A stretch of DNA of 64,000 nt from Isoetes taiwanensis. Its lineage: Eukaryota; Streptophyta; Lycopodiopsida; Isoetales; Isoetaceae. The notes below the pieces were generated by a model. The model was not told the DNA's origin, made no database searches, and was given only the letters and a program-made list of their open reading frames with translations. The position numbers and the translations under genes were made by a program. The stretch spans positions 1,550,001 to 1,614,000 of the forward strand of contig JAJEKV010000084.1 of assembly GCA_021234155.1 (NCBI GenBank), written 5' to 3'. Positions 45,291 through 55,762 of this stretch are shown here, in pieces; the first letter of the stretch is position 1; every line of letters starts with the position of its first letter.

Positions 45291-45815
45291 TAATGCAACG
45301 GGACCCTCAAATTTCGCCGTAAAGAAAAAAATTTGGATCCAAGCAAAGGCGATGGCGCGGCGGAGCTATGGCTATGGCTTAGGGCAAAACAGAGGAACGG
45401 GGCTATGGCTTAGGGTTGGTCTCGTGCGAAAGTCCGCAGATCCGGCTATGGCTTAGGCCGGCTTAGGGTCGGTCTGCGTGCGGAAAGAGTTTGCGTGATC
45501 CGCTATGGCATCCGCTTTTAGTTCGACTTTGGCCATATGCTTCCAGTTCCGGCTGATGGCTATGGCGAGATGCCGGATGCCTTGTTTAGAACCCTGTTTC
45601 CTCCAGTTTTTGCACACAGCCCGAGCACACAGATCCGATAGTGGCCGGAGTCTCTGAATCTCTGAATCTATTGATTGAAAGCGGAGCGGCTGAATCTCAA
45701 TCTCTGTGTCTGGGCGAAATAGCTTGGCGGCGGCGCCGCTCCGTAACTTCCGGAAGCTAATTCCATGTGATAAATTAGACGCAATAGAGGCGTAATTTGA
45801 GGGTCCCGTTCATTA
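45291..45815. mobile_element. Non-autonomous TIR element of about 525 bp
   Basis: The termini at 45291-45318 and 45789-45815 are inverted copies (taatg(c)aacgggaccctc followed by aaatt(t/a)cgcc) with one mismatch and one indel over 28 bases. The interior has short gctatggcttaggg repeats (45360-45470) and no ORF of note. No clear target duplication is seen. Confidence 0.55.
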
Positions 45816-45894
45816 CTTCCTTCATTTCCTTCCTTACGTTTTTTTTTGTTACATTATTTCTTGGTAAATAGCATCTGAATCATTCCAAAATGAT

Positions 45895-46130
45895 AAATAC
45901 CGTTCATACCTATAATATAGGTATGGTAAATAGAAAGAACATGTTGCCTATAGTACGATCCACATTAAAAAATGTAACGTTTAACACTGTTAATAAAAAA
46001 TGTTAAACATGTATGGTGCCTATGGCTTGAACAAGGTTAACAAATGTTAACGAACGTTACAAATGTACAAATGTACGTTATTATTACAAATGTACGTTAT
46101 TATAACGTTAAAAAATGACGTTGGTTGGCA
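45895..46130. repeat. Short hairpins and GTTAA/ACGTTA repeats
   Basis: Includes catacctat-aat-ataggtatg and repeated aatgtacgttattat, gttaacaaatgttaacg. Self-complementary, possibly the remains of a MITE or a subterminal region. Confidence 0.4.
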
Positions 46131-46181
46131 TATTTCTCCGTTGCAACGGGTATATTATTTTAAAGGAATCCAATTAATGAC

Positions 46182-46748
46182 TTGCTTAACGGTTTTTTAA
46201 AATCAAATATCCATGTGTTTCGGCTATCCTTGTCCATTCTTTCAGTTTGTTCCTTCATGGAAAGTCGCGTCACAGTAAGAGGGTGGGGAAGAGAACAGGA
46301 AATGACAATGCCTTTCGTGGGTGGAATTTGCAATCTAGAGAGCAAAGCTTTGGCATCCTTCTTTCACTTCCCAATAGATGCCTTGTGTGTTGTTCAAAAT
46401 GGATATGGTCCACAATGTCTTTCCAATGTGTTGGAAGAATGCAAGAATGATGCAGGCACCCATTGTTACAAGATCGACGCATGGTATGGTAACACAGTGA
46501 TTGTGTATGGTGGCCTGTTACCAGATAAGCCCACTAGAATAATAAATTTAGAATCGTCATCTTCTTCATCATCAGATTCAATGAAAGGGTACAACTCAAC
46601 CTTCACAAAGATGTTACTTCAGAGTGGTAATAGCAAGCTTAAAAGAATCTTGATGGAAGTGAAGGAACCTAGGAAGCTTGCTTGTTTGCCACCTTACTAT
46701 GATGGCGAATTGTGTTTGAATTACCTAGCCAACAAGAAGCGGGGGTAG
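46182..46748 (+). CDS. Unrecognised 188-aa ORF
   Basis: An open frame with a Ser run (ESSSSSSSDS) in the middle and DALCVVQNGYGPQCLSNVLE, CYKIDAWYGNTVIVYGG and LPPYYDGELCLNYLANKKRG. I do not recognise the family. It ends two bases before the ATG of a second, Cys-rich ORF in another frame, and the two may be one protein split by a frameshift. The pair lies near the right arm of the 4.8-kb inverted repeat, so a transposon origin is likely. Start codon uncertain; ATG at 46254 or 46302 also fits. Confidence 0.4.
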   Translation: MLNGFLKSNIHVFRLSLSILSVCSFMESRVTVRGWGREQEMTMPFVGGICNLESKALASFFHFPIDALCVVQNGYGPQCLSNVLEECKNDAGTHCYKIDAWYGNTVIVYGGLLPDKPTRIINLESSSSSSSDSMKGYNSTFTKMLLQSGNSKLKRILMEVKEPRKLACLPPYYDGELCLNYLANKKRG

Positions 46749-46749
46749 C

Positions 46750-47103
46750 ATGGAGGGAATGCAACAAAATCAAGATCCACATATGTGGACAACTTACAAT
46801 CACACTAACACTCCTGCACTTGAAGGTACTGTGAGACTTGCATATTGTGGTGGCTACCTTCAATGTCAGAATCCATGTTGTGATTACTTTCTTAGTAAAG
46901 GTGAGCATAATTCCTTGCAGTGGAGTGGTAGTATTCATGTTAGACCAGATGTTGGTCCTATATGTGATGCACATGGCTCAGTCACTTGTGCATACTGCAA
47001 AGAACAACCATATTGTATATCATTATGCAATGCTATGATATACTATTGTCTTCCAAAGTGTACCATGGATACAAGACTTGTCATACAATTCCCATCCAAT
47101 TAG
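46750..47103 (+). CDS. Cys-rich (zinc-finger-like) 117-aa ORF
   Basis: Starts MEGMQQNQDPHMW. The core reads VRLAYCGGYLQCQNPCCDYF and CDAHGSVTCAYCKEQPYCIS, then LCNAMIYYCLPKCTM, with at least ten Cys in 60 residues spaced like paired zinc-binding knuckles. The layout (CGGY..C.N..C..F, a second CxxC set, then a hydrophobic IYY) recalls Cys-rich domains in transposon-derived plant and algal proteins, but I cannot name it. It follows the 188-aa ORF closely. It may be the DNA-binding part of an unassigned transposase. Confidence 0.45.
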   Translation: MEGMQQNQDPHMWTTYNHTNTPALEGTVRLAYCGGYLQCQNPCCDYFLSKGEHNSLQWSGSIHVRPDVGPICDAHGSVTCAYCKEQPYCISLCNAMIYYCLPKCTMDTRLVIQFPSN

Positions 47104-47185
47104 ACTATGAGCAAGTTTTGTGTCCAATATGAGCAAGTTGTAGTCTATAATTTCGTTTGTCTTCTTATTAGTATCGAAATGGTAG

Positions 47186-47228
47186 AAAAAGAACAAAATG
47201 CCCAAGCAAAAAAGCCCTAGAAAAATTT
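47186..47228. repeat. Right arm of the 4.8-kb inverted pair
   Basis: Reverse complement of 42374-42418; contains gcccaagcaaaaaagcccta. It lies about 80 bases downstream of the Cys-rich ORF. Confidence 0.6.
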
Positions 47229-47682
47229 GCACCCCCGGGCTTTATACTTTGTTTTTTGTTTGCGCTTGATCCGTGGAGATGGATGCTAGGAAACAGCAGA
47301 TGGTTGTCGTAGATTTCCTTGGCCATGCAAATTGAAGGATCTTGCAAATTGAATGAACATGTGCCGAGAGGCACCCATCAAGTCGTGCAGGCAATTTAAG
47401 GCTATATTTATCTTTATAAAGTGAAAAGAGATCTTTGCTGCCTGTCTTAAAAACAATTCTCCCAAGGCTCTTTGGTTTGTCTGATCTCGAACAGATTTGA
47501 ATATTTTAAACGTGTTGCAGCCACTTTAACATTCCAGTTGAAAATGTTATGGGCATGGCACTCTGGATATCACATATATGCCAACACTGTCAGCATCAAA
47601 ATTGAAACCAAGACACATGGAGGCCCAAACAGAGGGCAATGACATTGCATATCAGTATATCAGAAGTAGTTGGAAGTAATTC
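47229..47682. other. No gene recognised
   Basis: Short ORFs only, no repeats of note. Confidence 0.4.
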
Positions 47683-48161
47683 AAATCTGCATACTCTGCT
47701 TCTTCTTGTGCGATCATCTATGGCTTGCTTGGGCATGGTTGTTCACTCTTTTCAGTGTGTCTTTCACTAGCCAAGAGATCCTACTTGCACTTTATCCCCC
47801 TGTTTGGCCGAACTTGCATAAGCGAGCATTTCATCTTGCTTCTAGTTGGATTTTGTGGTCTATCTCGCAGAGGCGACGTTTGTATATTTTTCAAGGTGCA
47901 CACATCTCTGACCAGCAGCTTCTTCATTGCACTCAGTAGAAGATCACTAAAGCTTATCATTGCTCATCTCTAGCTGATGATAAAAAAGAGATAATTTAGC
48001 AGACGTATTTACGGTGTTCTTATGCATAGACGGGTGCTTGTGCCTAGTTGGATCAGCCTATCCACTAGGGTTTTATTCCTGTCTGTGCATTGTGTATTGC
48101 GCCTTTGTTCTTGTCAATAAAAAAAGTCTCACGTCCTTCAAAAAAAAATCTGCATACTCTG
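47683..48161 (+). mobile_element. 5'-truncated LINE copy with target duplication
   Basis: The 16-bp sequence aaatctgcatactctg occurs at 47683-47698 and at 48146-48161, directly after a poly(A) run. The insert (about 445 bp) reads SQEILLALYPPVWPNLHKRA then FHLASSWILWSISQRRRL. This parallels SQEVLLGVYPSRWSQLQSLA, FHLCKA and LLWLIWKRRRMK of the full-length LINE at 36.77-36.88 kb, so it is the 3' end of the same family. The 3' end is cgtccttc(A)n. Confidence 0.85.
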
Positions 48162-49611
48162 AAAGATGTAAACATCAATGCTACCAAGGTCAGCTATCTT
48201 TAGTCTCTCCTTCATATATTGTTATGGAATCCATATTTTCTTGGGGTTATGGTGAAAGCATTATTATATATAAACTGTGGGATGAATCAACGTATAATTT
48301 GGATGCATGAAAGTACACGCAGCTGGATTTGGAGAGTCACATCCATAATGTGTAAAGGGTTAAACATCGCAATGAGATGGTCTCAGCCTGTGGAACATGG
48401 TGGGATTGCAAGCGCTCAAATATAAAGATAATGACGGAAGGTGCATTAACAATTGGACAAAGGACGGTGAATGGCTCTCAATTGCAATAGTTTAGCTTCC
48501 CAAATATGTGTAGAGATTCTCTAGCACGCTCTCGAAAACTTGGTAGGGTAGTAGTACACAAAATTCTTTGGCATGTTCTCGAAACTTGGTGGAGGTAGTA
48601 CACATCTTTTAACTTAAATTTCTTTGGCTTGGTTGCTTTGAATAAAGTTGGGTTAAATAAAAACAAAAGTTTCCAATCAACATTTTCATCTATTATATAC
48701 TTCCAATTTGTGTCACACCCATGTGGTCAATGGTTAATTATGTGACTTAAAACACGAGAAATATGAATCCCTTATGTTGCTTTTTATCATGCAGACATAA
48801 AATAACATGCATGTAAAGCTGAAAACAACCACTCCTTTTTTTCAAAAATGATCTAAACAGTCTAAATGCATAGCTTCATCCTTCCCCCATTTATCTCTCT
48901 CTCCCTTAATAGTTTAGATCTATAGCACTCTCTCTCTAGCAACAAAGCAATGAAACAAACTTCTTCCATAACAAGATGCCAGGAAGACCATATTAAATAT
49001 TGCGCAATGAATCAAAGTTGAAATGCATCCCTTTCTCCCACCAAGTTTGATTCAACTTAACTTTTTAAATTAAAAAACAATAACATTTTCTCTTTTGCCA
49101 CAATAGCTTAATGGTTCAGATACATAGCAGTTTTCGACTGCCGCAGTTCATCCCTGGATTGATGCCTTTTGGATTGTTGCTTCTTTTTTCCTCTGTTCAA
49201 GCTTGCCCTTAATTGTTCCAAAAGAGAGAGAACACAGGGAAAAAACATAGAAGGGGTTTAGGAAGAGAACAGAGAGAAAAAACAGCAAGGTAAATTCGCT
49301 GGCAAGCTTCAGTAGATGACTTATCTTGAACAAATTGGAGCAGATGGAACTGGAACACAGTGTAGACCTTACTTCTTGCTCGGAAGCTACTTCAAAATAC
49401 AGCAAATCCAGAAGCAGCAAGATCGAGATCCATGTCTGCATCCTATTAACGTGCCGCCTAGATGAACCCTAGATGAACTTAAGATGGCTCAAAACTTTAG
49501 ATGCCTGCTAGACCAGCAATCTGCAATCTGCTGGGTAAAACTAGTAAGACGCTTCTAACAATCTGCCCAGCAAAAATCTAGACCTACGTCGAATATACAA
49601 AAGCTTATTGA
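48162..49611. other. Intergenic, possible tRNA-like remnant
   Basis: AT-rich without conserved ORFs. Pyrimidine-rich ctctctct runs occur near 48893-48940. At about 49105-49170 tagcttaatggttcagata (box A-like), gcag-ttttcga-ctgc (a 4-bp stem with a 7-base loop) and agttcatccc (box B-like) occur in tRNA order, but the acceptor and T stems do not pair. Confidence 0.35.
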
Positions 49612-50659
49612 ATGAGAAATTTCCTCTGTAAAGCAGAAACTGACACCATAGAAACAGAGGCCTTAGCTGCAGAAGTCGGCGCTTTGGAGCTTGCTTGCTC
49701 GTTTCTGTTCTTCAAGGGGTCGCCCTGCCAGCCTCGGCAATTGGATATATTTCTTTTGCTTCATAGAAACGCGAGAGTGGCTCTTTGTCTCGGAAACCAA
49801 GCAGTTTCGCACACACGCAGTGATTCGGTCTAGTTTTTGCTTCATCTGCTTCAAGTGGAGAGGATTTTCTGGCTCTTCCGGCGATTTAGAGCCTTCCCAC
49901 AACAGAAAAATCTCTTTGGGCTTTTGTCCTTGCACGACATTTCTTGTCTTCACTATTGGGTTCTTATTTGATCGGATTTTTCAGCGTTCAATTTCTCAAG
50001 CGGTGTCTCAGGAGTTTTTCGCCGAAGCTGCGTCTGTGGGTTTTGGGTTCTAGGGATCTGGGGCCATTTCTAACAATCCCAAGCAAGAAGATCGGACCAC
50101 ATTCTCACTCTTCGAATTTCTGCAACCAACTCCAGTGAATTTCTGCAACCAGCTCCGTAACTTGCTAGCGGAGGAAGAACAAGGGCACGCCTTTAGATCC
50201 TGTTTTTGATCCGCCATAAATGCTCATAAATGCGTCAGAAATCTAAAATCAATGCAATAAATGCCATCAACGCAACGTGTCATGGGCTCAGAAATCCGAA
50301 ATTAATGCAATAAATGCTGTCAATGCTACGTGTCACATGCTTGTAATTTTTAAGGAACAAATTAGGAGTGAACAGAAATAGTTACTACATTAGATAGGAA
50401 TGAAAGCCTAGCTATGACACCAACATCTACATAATAAACCCAGCATAACATAGTGCTGCCAAAGCCCGGCAACACTAGGCAACTGTTACTATCTCCTGTT
50501 TCTCTGTTCCTTCCATCTCAGTGTAGCTAGCTATTATAAGTTTGTCTATAACTTCATGGTTGCTGCATAAAATCGCATTCCCGACAGACGCCGGGCACCC
50601 ATTACTAGTACGTAGGAGGGCATTTTTTAAAGATTTTCCCCAGAGCTTTTTAACATGTG
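49612..50659. other. Upstream region of the 50.9-kb gene; unclear ORFs
   Basis: Overlapping ORFs on both strands between 49612 and 50053 match nothing known and are probably chance. Between 50210 and 50340 gcaataaatgc(c/t)(a/g)tcaa and a cgtgtca segment recur twice. A TATA-like ctattataag lies near 50531. Confidence 0.3.
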
Positions 50660-50737
50660 TTTTGTATTTCAGTAATAAATGACGTGGCGGCCAGTTTATT
50701 TTGTATTTCAGTAATAAATGACGTGGCGGCCAGTTTA
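50660..50737. repeat. 39-bp perfect tandem duplication in a promoter region
   Basis: The unit (50660-50698, 50699-50737) contains gtaataaatgacgtggcggc, so the TGACGTGGC site (a TGACG/ACGT-core bZIP-type motif) is doubled about 150 bases before the start codon of the next gene. Confidence 0.9.
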
Positions 50738-50868
50738 GGGCTTGGATAAAATGTCAAGAATGGCGTCCGGTCCACCGATCTGCCTCTGATGCTGCATGTA
50801 AAATTGCAGTTGTTGCAAAATGTTGTGAGTTCAGGAGCAATTCAGAGTTTTCTGTAAGATTTGTGGTG

Positions 50869-51954
50869 ATGGCAGCTAAATTCGACAAAGCACATCGGCT
50901 CATCAGGTACTGTTTCTGTGCTCTTCCATTTGGCCGTCATATGAAACCCAGTATGGGATCTTCTAGCGTTTATGTATTTGGAAGAAGGCAAAATCATTTT
51001 AGGGCAGAGGCCGACGATATGTCAGAACTTGAGGTTGATCCAAATCCCAGCCCAGCACATGCTATGGCCCAAGTTATTGACGAACACCGTATTGCCAAGG
51101 CGGCCCCAGACTGGCTTCCTCTCATGCCTGGATGTTCCTACTGGCTTCCCCCTGTTCAACCCAAGGAAGAGCTTAAGAAGCCAAAGTTGGATCTTTCTGA
51201 TGACCAACTGACTGCTTTCATATCACCCTTCGGCTGGCCTGCTCCAATTGAGGCATCAGATGGTCAGTACCCTTTCTTTCCTTTTTGTCATTTTTGCTGT
51301 TTTGTCTTAAAACGTGTTTCTGTGAAGCCAATATTCTGTTTTTCAATACTTTTTTGTAACATATGAGTATTTGATGCCACATCCTCTGTTAGTTGCTACT
51401 GTGTGTCTTAGTTAAGCCACTGCAATCAGCACTACTTTGCAATATGCATCGTCCATCCGTTGACTAAATCTTTGAGATTTCTCATTGAGATTTCCTATCC
51501 AAAGAATGCCCTGAATTAGCCATTCCAGTATCTTATTGCAATCTCCCATTGATATGTTTTGTTCAACTTGCTGAAAGAAGTGCCAATTCCTGATTGCTTG
51601 TAGAGATCTTATATTATCTTGACTTATATTCTAGCATGAATAGGACAGTCATGCATGGCAAATTGGAGGACTTCAGTAATTTAGGGGCTATGCCCATGGG
51701 ATGATCACATGAGCATAATGCAGTTCATATTACACCTGGGGACTGGCTGGCTGCATCATGGTCATATGTTCTAATTGCGTTAATGTTTTTCATGTAAAAT
51801 GTGTATGGCTGTAAAGACAGATATGGTTTACTAAGCAGATTTTTAGAATTTTTTGGCTATTCATTTGTTCACTGAACATTATAGTTTAATAATGCTATAG
51901 CTCACAAACCTTCCAATTTTGATAGGTTCCGATTCGGAAGATGACGAGACATGA
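50869..51954 (+). CDS. Two-exon gene, small conserved-looking plant protein
   Basis: Exon 1 is 50869-51262 and exon 2 is 51926-51954. The donor gatg|gtcagt and the acceptor ttttgatag|gttcc join in frame to give 140 aa. The N-terminus is basic and Cys-containing (MAAKFDKAHRLIRYCFCALP), which may be a targeting peptide. The centre has HRIAKAAPDWLPLMPGCSYW followed by LPPVQPKEELKKPK, a pattern I recall from plant-specific proteins of unknown function. The C-terminus is acidic (SDSEDDET). I chose the ATG at 50869 as the first in frame. A donor-like cag|gtactg at about 50908 could mark another splice. Function unknown; it appears intact. Confidence 0.65.
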
Positions 51955-52009
51955 CAGATTACTCCTTAGGAGAGAGCAGTTTGTATGTCAGTTGTGATTA
52001 TGATATCTA

Positions 52010-52310
52010 AAGCTGTGTTGAGACTGCAAATAAAATGCTGGCAGTTTTCATCCTTGTAGGGTTATCAATGTAAATCAAGATCTATTTGCTGCAATGTTTA
52101 TGTAATGGTAACTGCTGTTTTTATTGAAATTTTTGGACTGCCTTGGATTATGTGCCACTGCTTAAAAGGACCACAGAATTGTTCTCTAGGAGAACAGTTG
52201 GTTCCATGTAATTATGCATAGCTGTGTTGAGACTGCAAATGAAATGCTGGCGGTCTTCCTGATGCTATCAGTGTAAAATATCGGATCTATTTACCGCAAT
52301 GTTTATTTGT
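52010..52310. repeat. Diverged direct repeat in the 3' region of the gene
   Basis: agctgtgttgagactgcaaa and the following 80 bases (near 52010-52105) recur with changes near 52222-52310. It lies within about 60-360 bases after the stop codon, so it may be in the 3' UTR. Confidence 0.7.
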
Positions 52311-52761
52311 TTCGGCCATTATGTCAAATGGTAAATGCTGTACAAGAGAGCAGAATTTTCTATTGCATTGGAAAGTTGGTGGGTGGTTAGTCAAGTAAGT
52401 TAAAGTAAAGCGCATTAAATCACGTGGAATGTATTCATTGATCTTCTGCACATCTCAATTTGTTAGAATACTCCCCTTGTTTCACAGGAGGACAGCAATA
52501 TAAGGTGAAAAGGTGTTTGGAGGATTGTCTATCCGAAGGGGGTATATACATCTGTCCACAGAGGGGGTCATATAATAATAGTAATGTATTGATCAAGCCA
52601 TTTAGGCCTCTAGGTCTCCATGGCATTTATTTGTTCAAGATGCTCATTCCAAAGCACACTCTAATTCAACATTCTTCATGAATGCAAACAGAGTTATTAT
52701 ATCTTTTCTTTCTTTCTAGATCTCCTTCACATAGAAAAGTAAACTCTCCAACCTCATGAGC

Positions 52762-53619
52762 TTATAGTATATCAAAGAAATCTTTTAAAGTGGTTACTTG
52801 AATCCCATAATTATCTCGAATATGTGCATAAGAACCACATCTCAAGAATGCATGTCCTTCTGTTTCAATTTTTAGCTCTAAACATCGAGGACAAAACCTC
52901 TGATTACGTGGAGTACCAGTCCACCTTTCAATCTCCATATGAAGTGTGTGATGACATCGTAGTTGAGAAATAAGCATCAAATTTTTCCTATATATATTGG
53001 ATGGGAGATACTTTTGTTGTAAGTCATTAATCTTTGTGAGATAAAATTGCTTTTTAACATCTCTTTTTAACTCCACTATCTACGTTCTCTTGAGAATTGT
53101 TTCAGAAACCTGCATATGAACTTCCATGAACTTAAGTGAGACAGGCCAAGCTGCACTACCCAGCCATTTTTATACCCATTGTTTAATGTCTGAATACCAA
53201 CATTTAGTTATAGATTGCTCTAAAGACAATCTTGGAAATAGATCATGATTCATAACAAGCACCCTATTGACATAGATAATAGTCCTACAAAGAGTGACTA
53301 CCTCTAGTGGAAGCATGCTCGCCTCTCCCGATAACATTTCATATGGAGTTTGGGGTTTTGACCCAAATTCTCCAAACAAGAACCTCTTTTGCACTTTTTC
53401 AATTTTTCGTTGATAAGCTTGGCCCCAGATTGGACTATCTTAAAGGATTATTGGCTTCAATTGAACGACAAATAGCAATCATCTCAACTTCCAATGATCA
53501 TTTTACATTGATGAAGCATACTATATAATGCCTGCATGCCTCCCGGGCCCTCTGTTGGGCTGCCATATTCCATCTATAGTTATATGATACTTCAATACCA
53601 AGATATTTATATTCATATA
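52762..53619 (-). pseudogene. LINE family 2, 3' part, truncated by a Helitron
   Basis: Minus-strand remnant starting right at the Helitron end with YEYKYLGIEVSYNYRWNM, then after frame breaks KRFLFGEFG, LPLEVVTLCRTIIYVNRVL and the C-terminal zinc motif FCPRCLELKIETEGHAFLRC (C-x2-C-x9-H-x4-C). The motif corresponds to that of the 9.5-11.2 kb copy. No poly(A) is obvious. The sequence left of the Helitron is LINE; its right-hand continuation is not found inside the window. Confidence 0.65.
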
Positions 53620-53623
53620 CTAG

Positions 53624-53656
53624 AAAAGCGGCCGCCCTAACGTGCGGCCTCTTTTC
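53624..53656 (-). terminator. Helitron 3' terminal hairpin
   Basis: Inverted repeat aaaagcggccgc ... gcggcctctttt with one mismatch, adjoining the CTAG terminus. In Helitrons such a hairpin acts as the transposition stop signal. Confidence 0.75.
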
Positions 53657-53690
53657 TATTTGTGACATATTCAAATGAATACTGCTCTAT

Positions 53691-55762
53691 TTATATAAGT
53701 GCTTCTTTATATACGACATTTGGGGTGCACATTCGGTGGTCTTTTCGTAATGCACCTTGACATGATGTTTCCGTAATAGCAATTTTGATTCCTGCCTGAG
53801 AAATGCACCTTGAGAGAGCAACATAAAGTTGACCATGTGCAAAAACTGGGGCTGGCAAATAAAGTCCAACAGTCTCTAGAGATTGGCCTTGCGACTTGTT
53901 TATTGTCATCGAGAAAGCCAAGCGGATTGGATATTGTCTCCTGGTGAATGGTATGTGTGAATCAGACGGTGTCAGGTTGATCTTTGGGAGGAGGATTGGG
54001 ATGCCTCTGAATCGACCTGTAATTATTTCCGCCCGTAGGATTCTTTGTGTTGCATGGGTGATGCGCAGGCGTGTCCCGTTGCACAATCCACCATGAGGAT
54101 ACATGTTCCTTAGCAACATCACTATTGCTCCTACCTTGATATTGAGCTTGTGAGGTGGCATTCCGGAGGGTGTGAGGTGGTTAATAAATTCAATCGGAAA
54201 ATTTCTTATGTCCTCTTCATCTTCCATGTTGAGAGTATCGATGCCGACGTATGGATGCAAATCTCCATGCAACCTTTGCAAGGTTTTATCGCTGAGTTTT
54301 AGTGTATCCTCATTTTTTGGAGATAGATTTTTCAAATAGGTGTTCTATGCTTGCTGAGTCGATGCTTGTTCCAAATACCTCATCGATAATGTTGTTCTGC
54401 GCAAATGTGCTTGGCAGCTGAACGGCATCTGCAGGGAGTGTAGGCTCGTCGTTCATCCGTTCTCCATCTCCAAGTTTTAGTAGGTAGTCAGACCATTCTC
54501 TTTCGTCTTTACGGAGACACATGTTTGTTGTCAATCTGAATGTCTTAAAATATTTCCACAGAGGGTTGCTTTTGATGCATTTTGAGAGGATTTCCATCTT
54601 TTTGGTTCGTTTGAGTACGGGTAGTTGCTGTCTAAAATCACCGCCAGCCAATACAATTATTCCTCCAAATGGTCTGGAATCGCATCGTATTTCCCTCAAG
54701 ATATTGTCAACTGCTGTGAGCGCATCTTACCCGGGGGGTTCACCTAGATTATGGGGTATGAAACATGTGAGTGCACCAAATGGGTTTTTTAATTTCCTCT
54801 CTGGTTACCGTATACGTAAGAAAAATATAAGGTTTTTATAGTTTGAATGTTGTACGGATATCAAAGGGAGTGTGGTGGCGCTAGTGTTCGATTCGTATTC
54901 ATACTGTGGTCCGTCATTTTTTATGAGCTACTATTGGGGATTCTGTGATAATATGATATGACTATGATAATATATATTATATATATACAAAATAATAGAG
55001 ATATCGTATATGTATGGAAGGGGTTGTCAAGTAAAAGTGTTTTGGCAAGTAATTATATGATATGGGCTGCATTCTTTTACAAATAATGTAGTCGTATACA
55101 AATGGTTTTTCATATGGAACTGTCGTATACAATGGGTTTTTTGGCAGCCTAAGGAACGCACATGGCATATATACCTATAATAGAGGTGAATCCCCTGGGG
55201 CATCTTAATGTGTCATGCTTAATTCATCCCACACCAAAAGCGATGCTTTTCTTATTTTGTCTGCATGTTTGCTCGTGGGCCGTAGGTCGGAGGTTGATTC
55301 AGGTGTTAGCTTTAGCGGGAGCTTGAATGTAGAGTGGACTGTTTGGGCTCCTTTGAGCAGAAGGCTCGCTATACCCGTCCATGCGACTGCAATAACACCA
55401 AGCTCTCTTCCTCTCAACATGCTAATAACAGTATTAAAGACGTATGTTTTTCCAGAGCCCCCTGGCCCGTCCACGTTTATGCATGAACGTAATGGCTGAG
55501 CTCCATCAAGTGCAAGGAGAATGGCATCAGCTATTTCTTTTTGGTCTGGAGTTAATTTCACATAGCACTCATCTCCTCTAGCCTTTTCAAAGGACACATT
55601 AAAGGTCTGGCTAATTGTTGCATCATAGCACTGGTTGCGCCTAGGTCGTGGAAGCTGATATGATTGACAATTTGTTCCCTTCGCAAGGAAGATTTCATTT
55701 ATGGATAATAATGTTGCGTTGTATGCGTCTTCTTCTGACATGTCACGAGCATAATCCTCCAC
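53691..55762 (-). pseudogene. Helitron A helicase, interrupted by a MITE
   Basis: Pif1/RecD-like SF1B helicase. N-terminal part (55762-55208): CYVKLTPDQKEIADAI, Walker A GPGGSGKTYVF, VIAVAWTGIASLLL and WDELSM (motif II). A 470-bp MITE interrupts after this. The reading resumes with IIVLAGGDFRQQLPVLKR (motif III region) in 54699-54310. It continues in 54335-53691 with NLTPSDSHIPFTRRQYPIRL, FSMTINKSQGQS and YVALSRC (motifs V/VI). One frame change near 54320 separates the last two pieces. Nearly complete, but not translatable as one protein. Confidence 0.8.
54722..55207. mobile_element. 470-bp MITE with 8-bp target duplication
   Basis: The element (54730-55199) has inverted termini cccggggggttcacct and (complement of the right end) cccaggggattcacct, continuing with attat(g/a)gg. 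It is flanked by gcatctta at 54722-54729 and 55200-55207. The helicase of the second Helitron has a single gcatcggaatgtg at the same codon, showing the empty site. The 8-bp duplication suggests a hAT-type element. The interior is AT-rich with no ORF of note. Confidence 0.85.

Noticed and set aside
44957-45456. Gly/Ala- and Pro-rich ORFs of 95-129 aa on both strands
   Set aside because: Product of the G/C-only centre of a foldback element; several frames are open at once and no family is recognisable.
49612-50053. Overlapping ORFs of 73-120 aa on both strands
   Set aside because: No motif, both strands open, no splice or promoter signals that favour one; treated as upstream non-coding sequence of the 50.9-kb gene.
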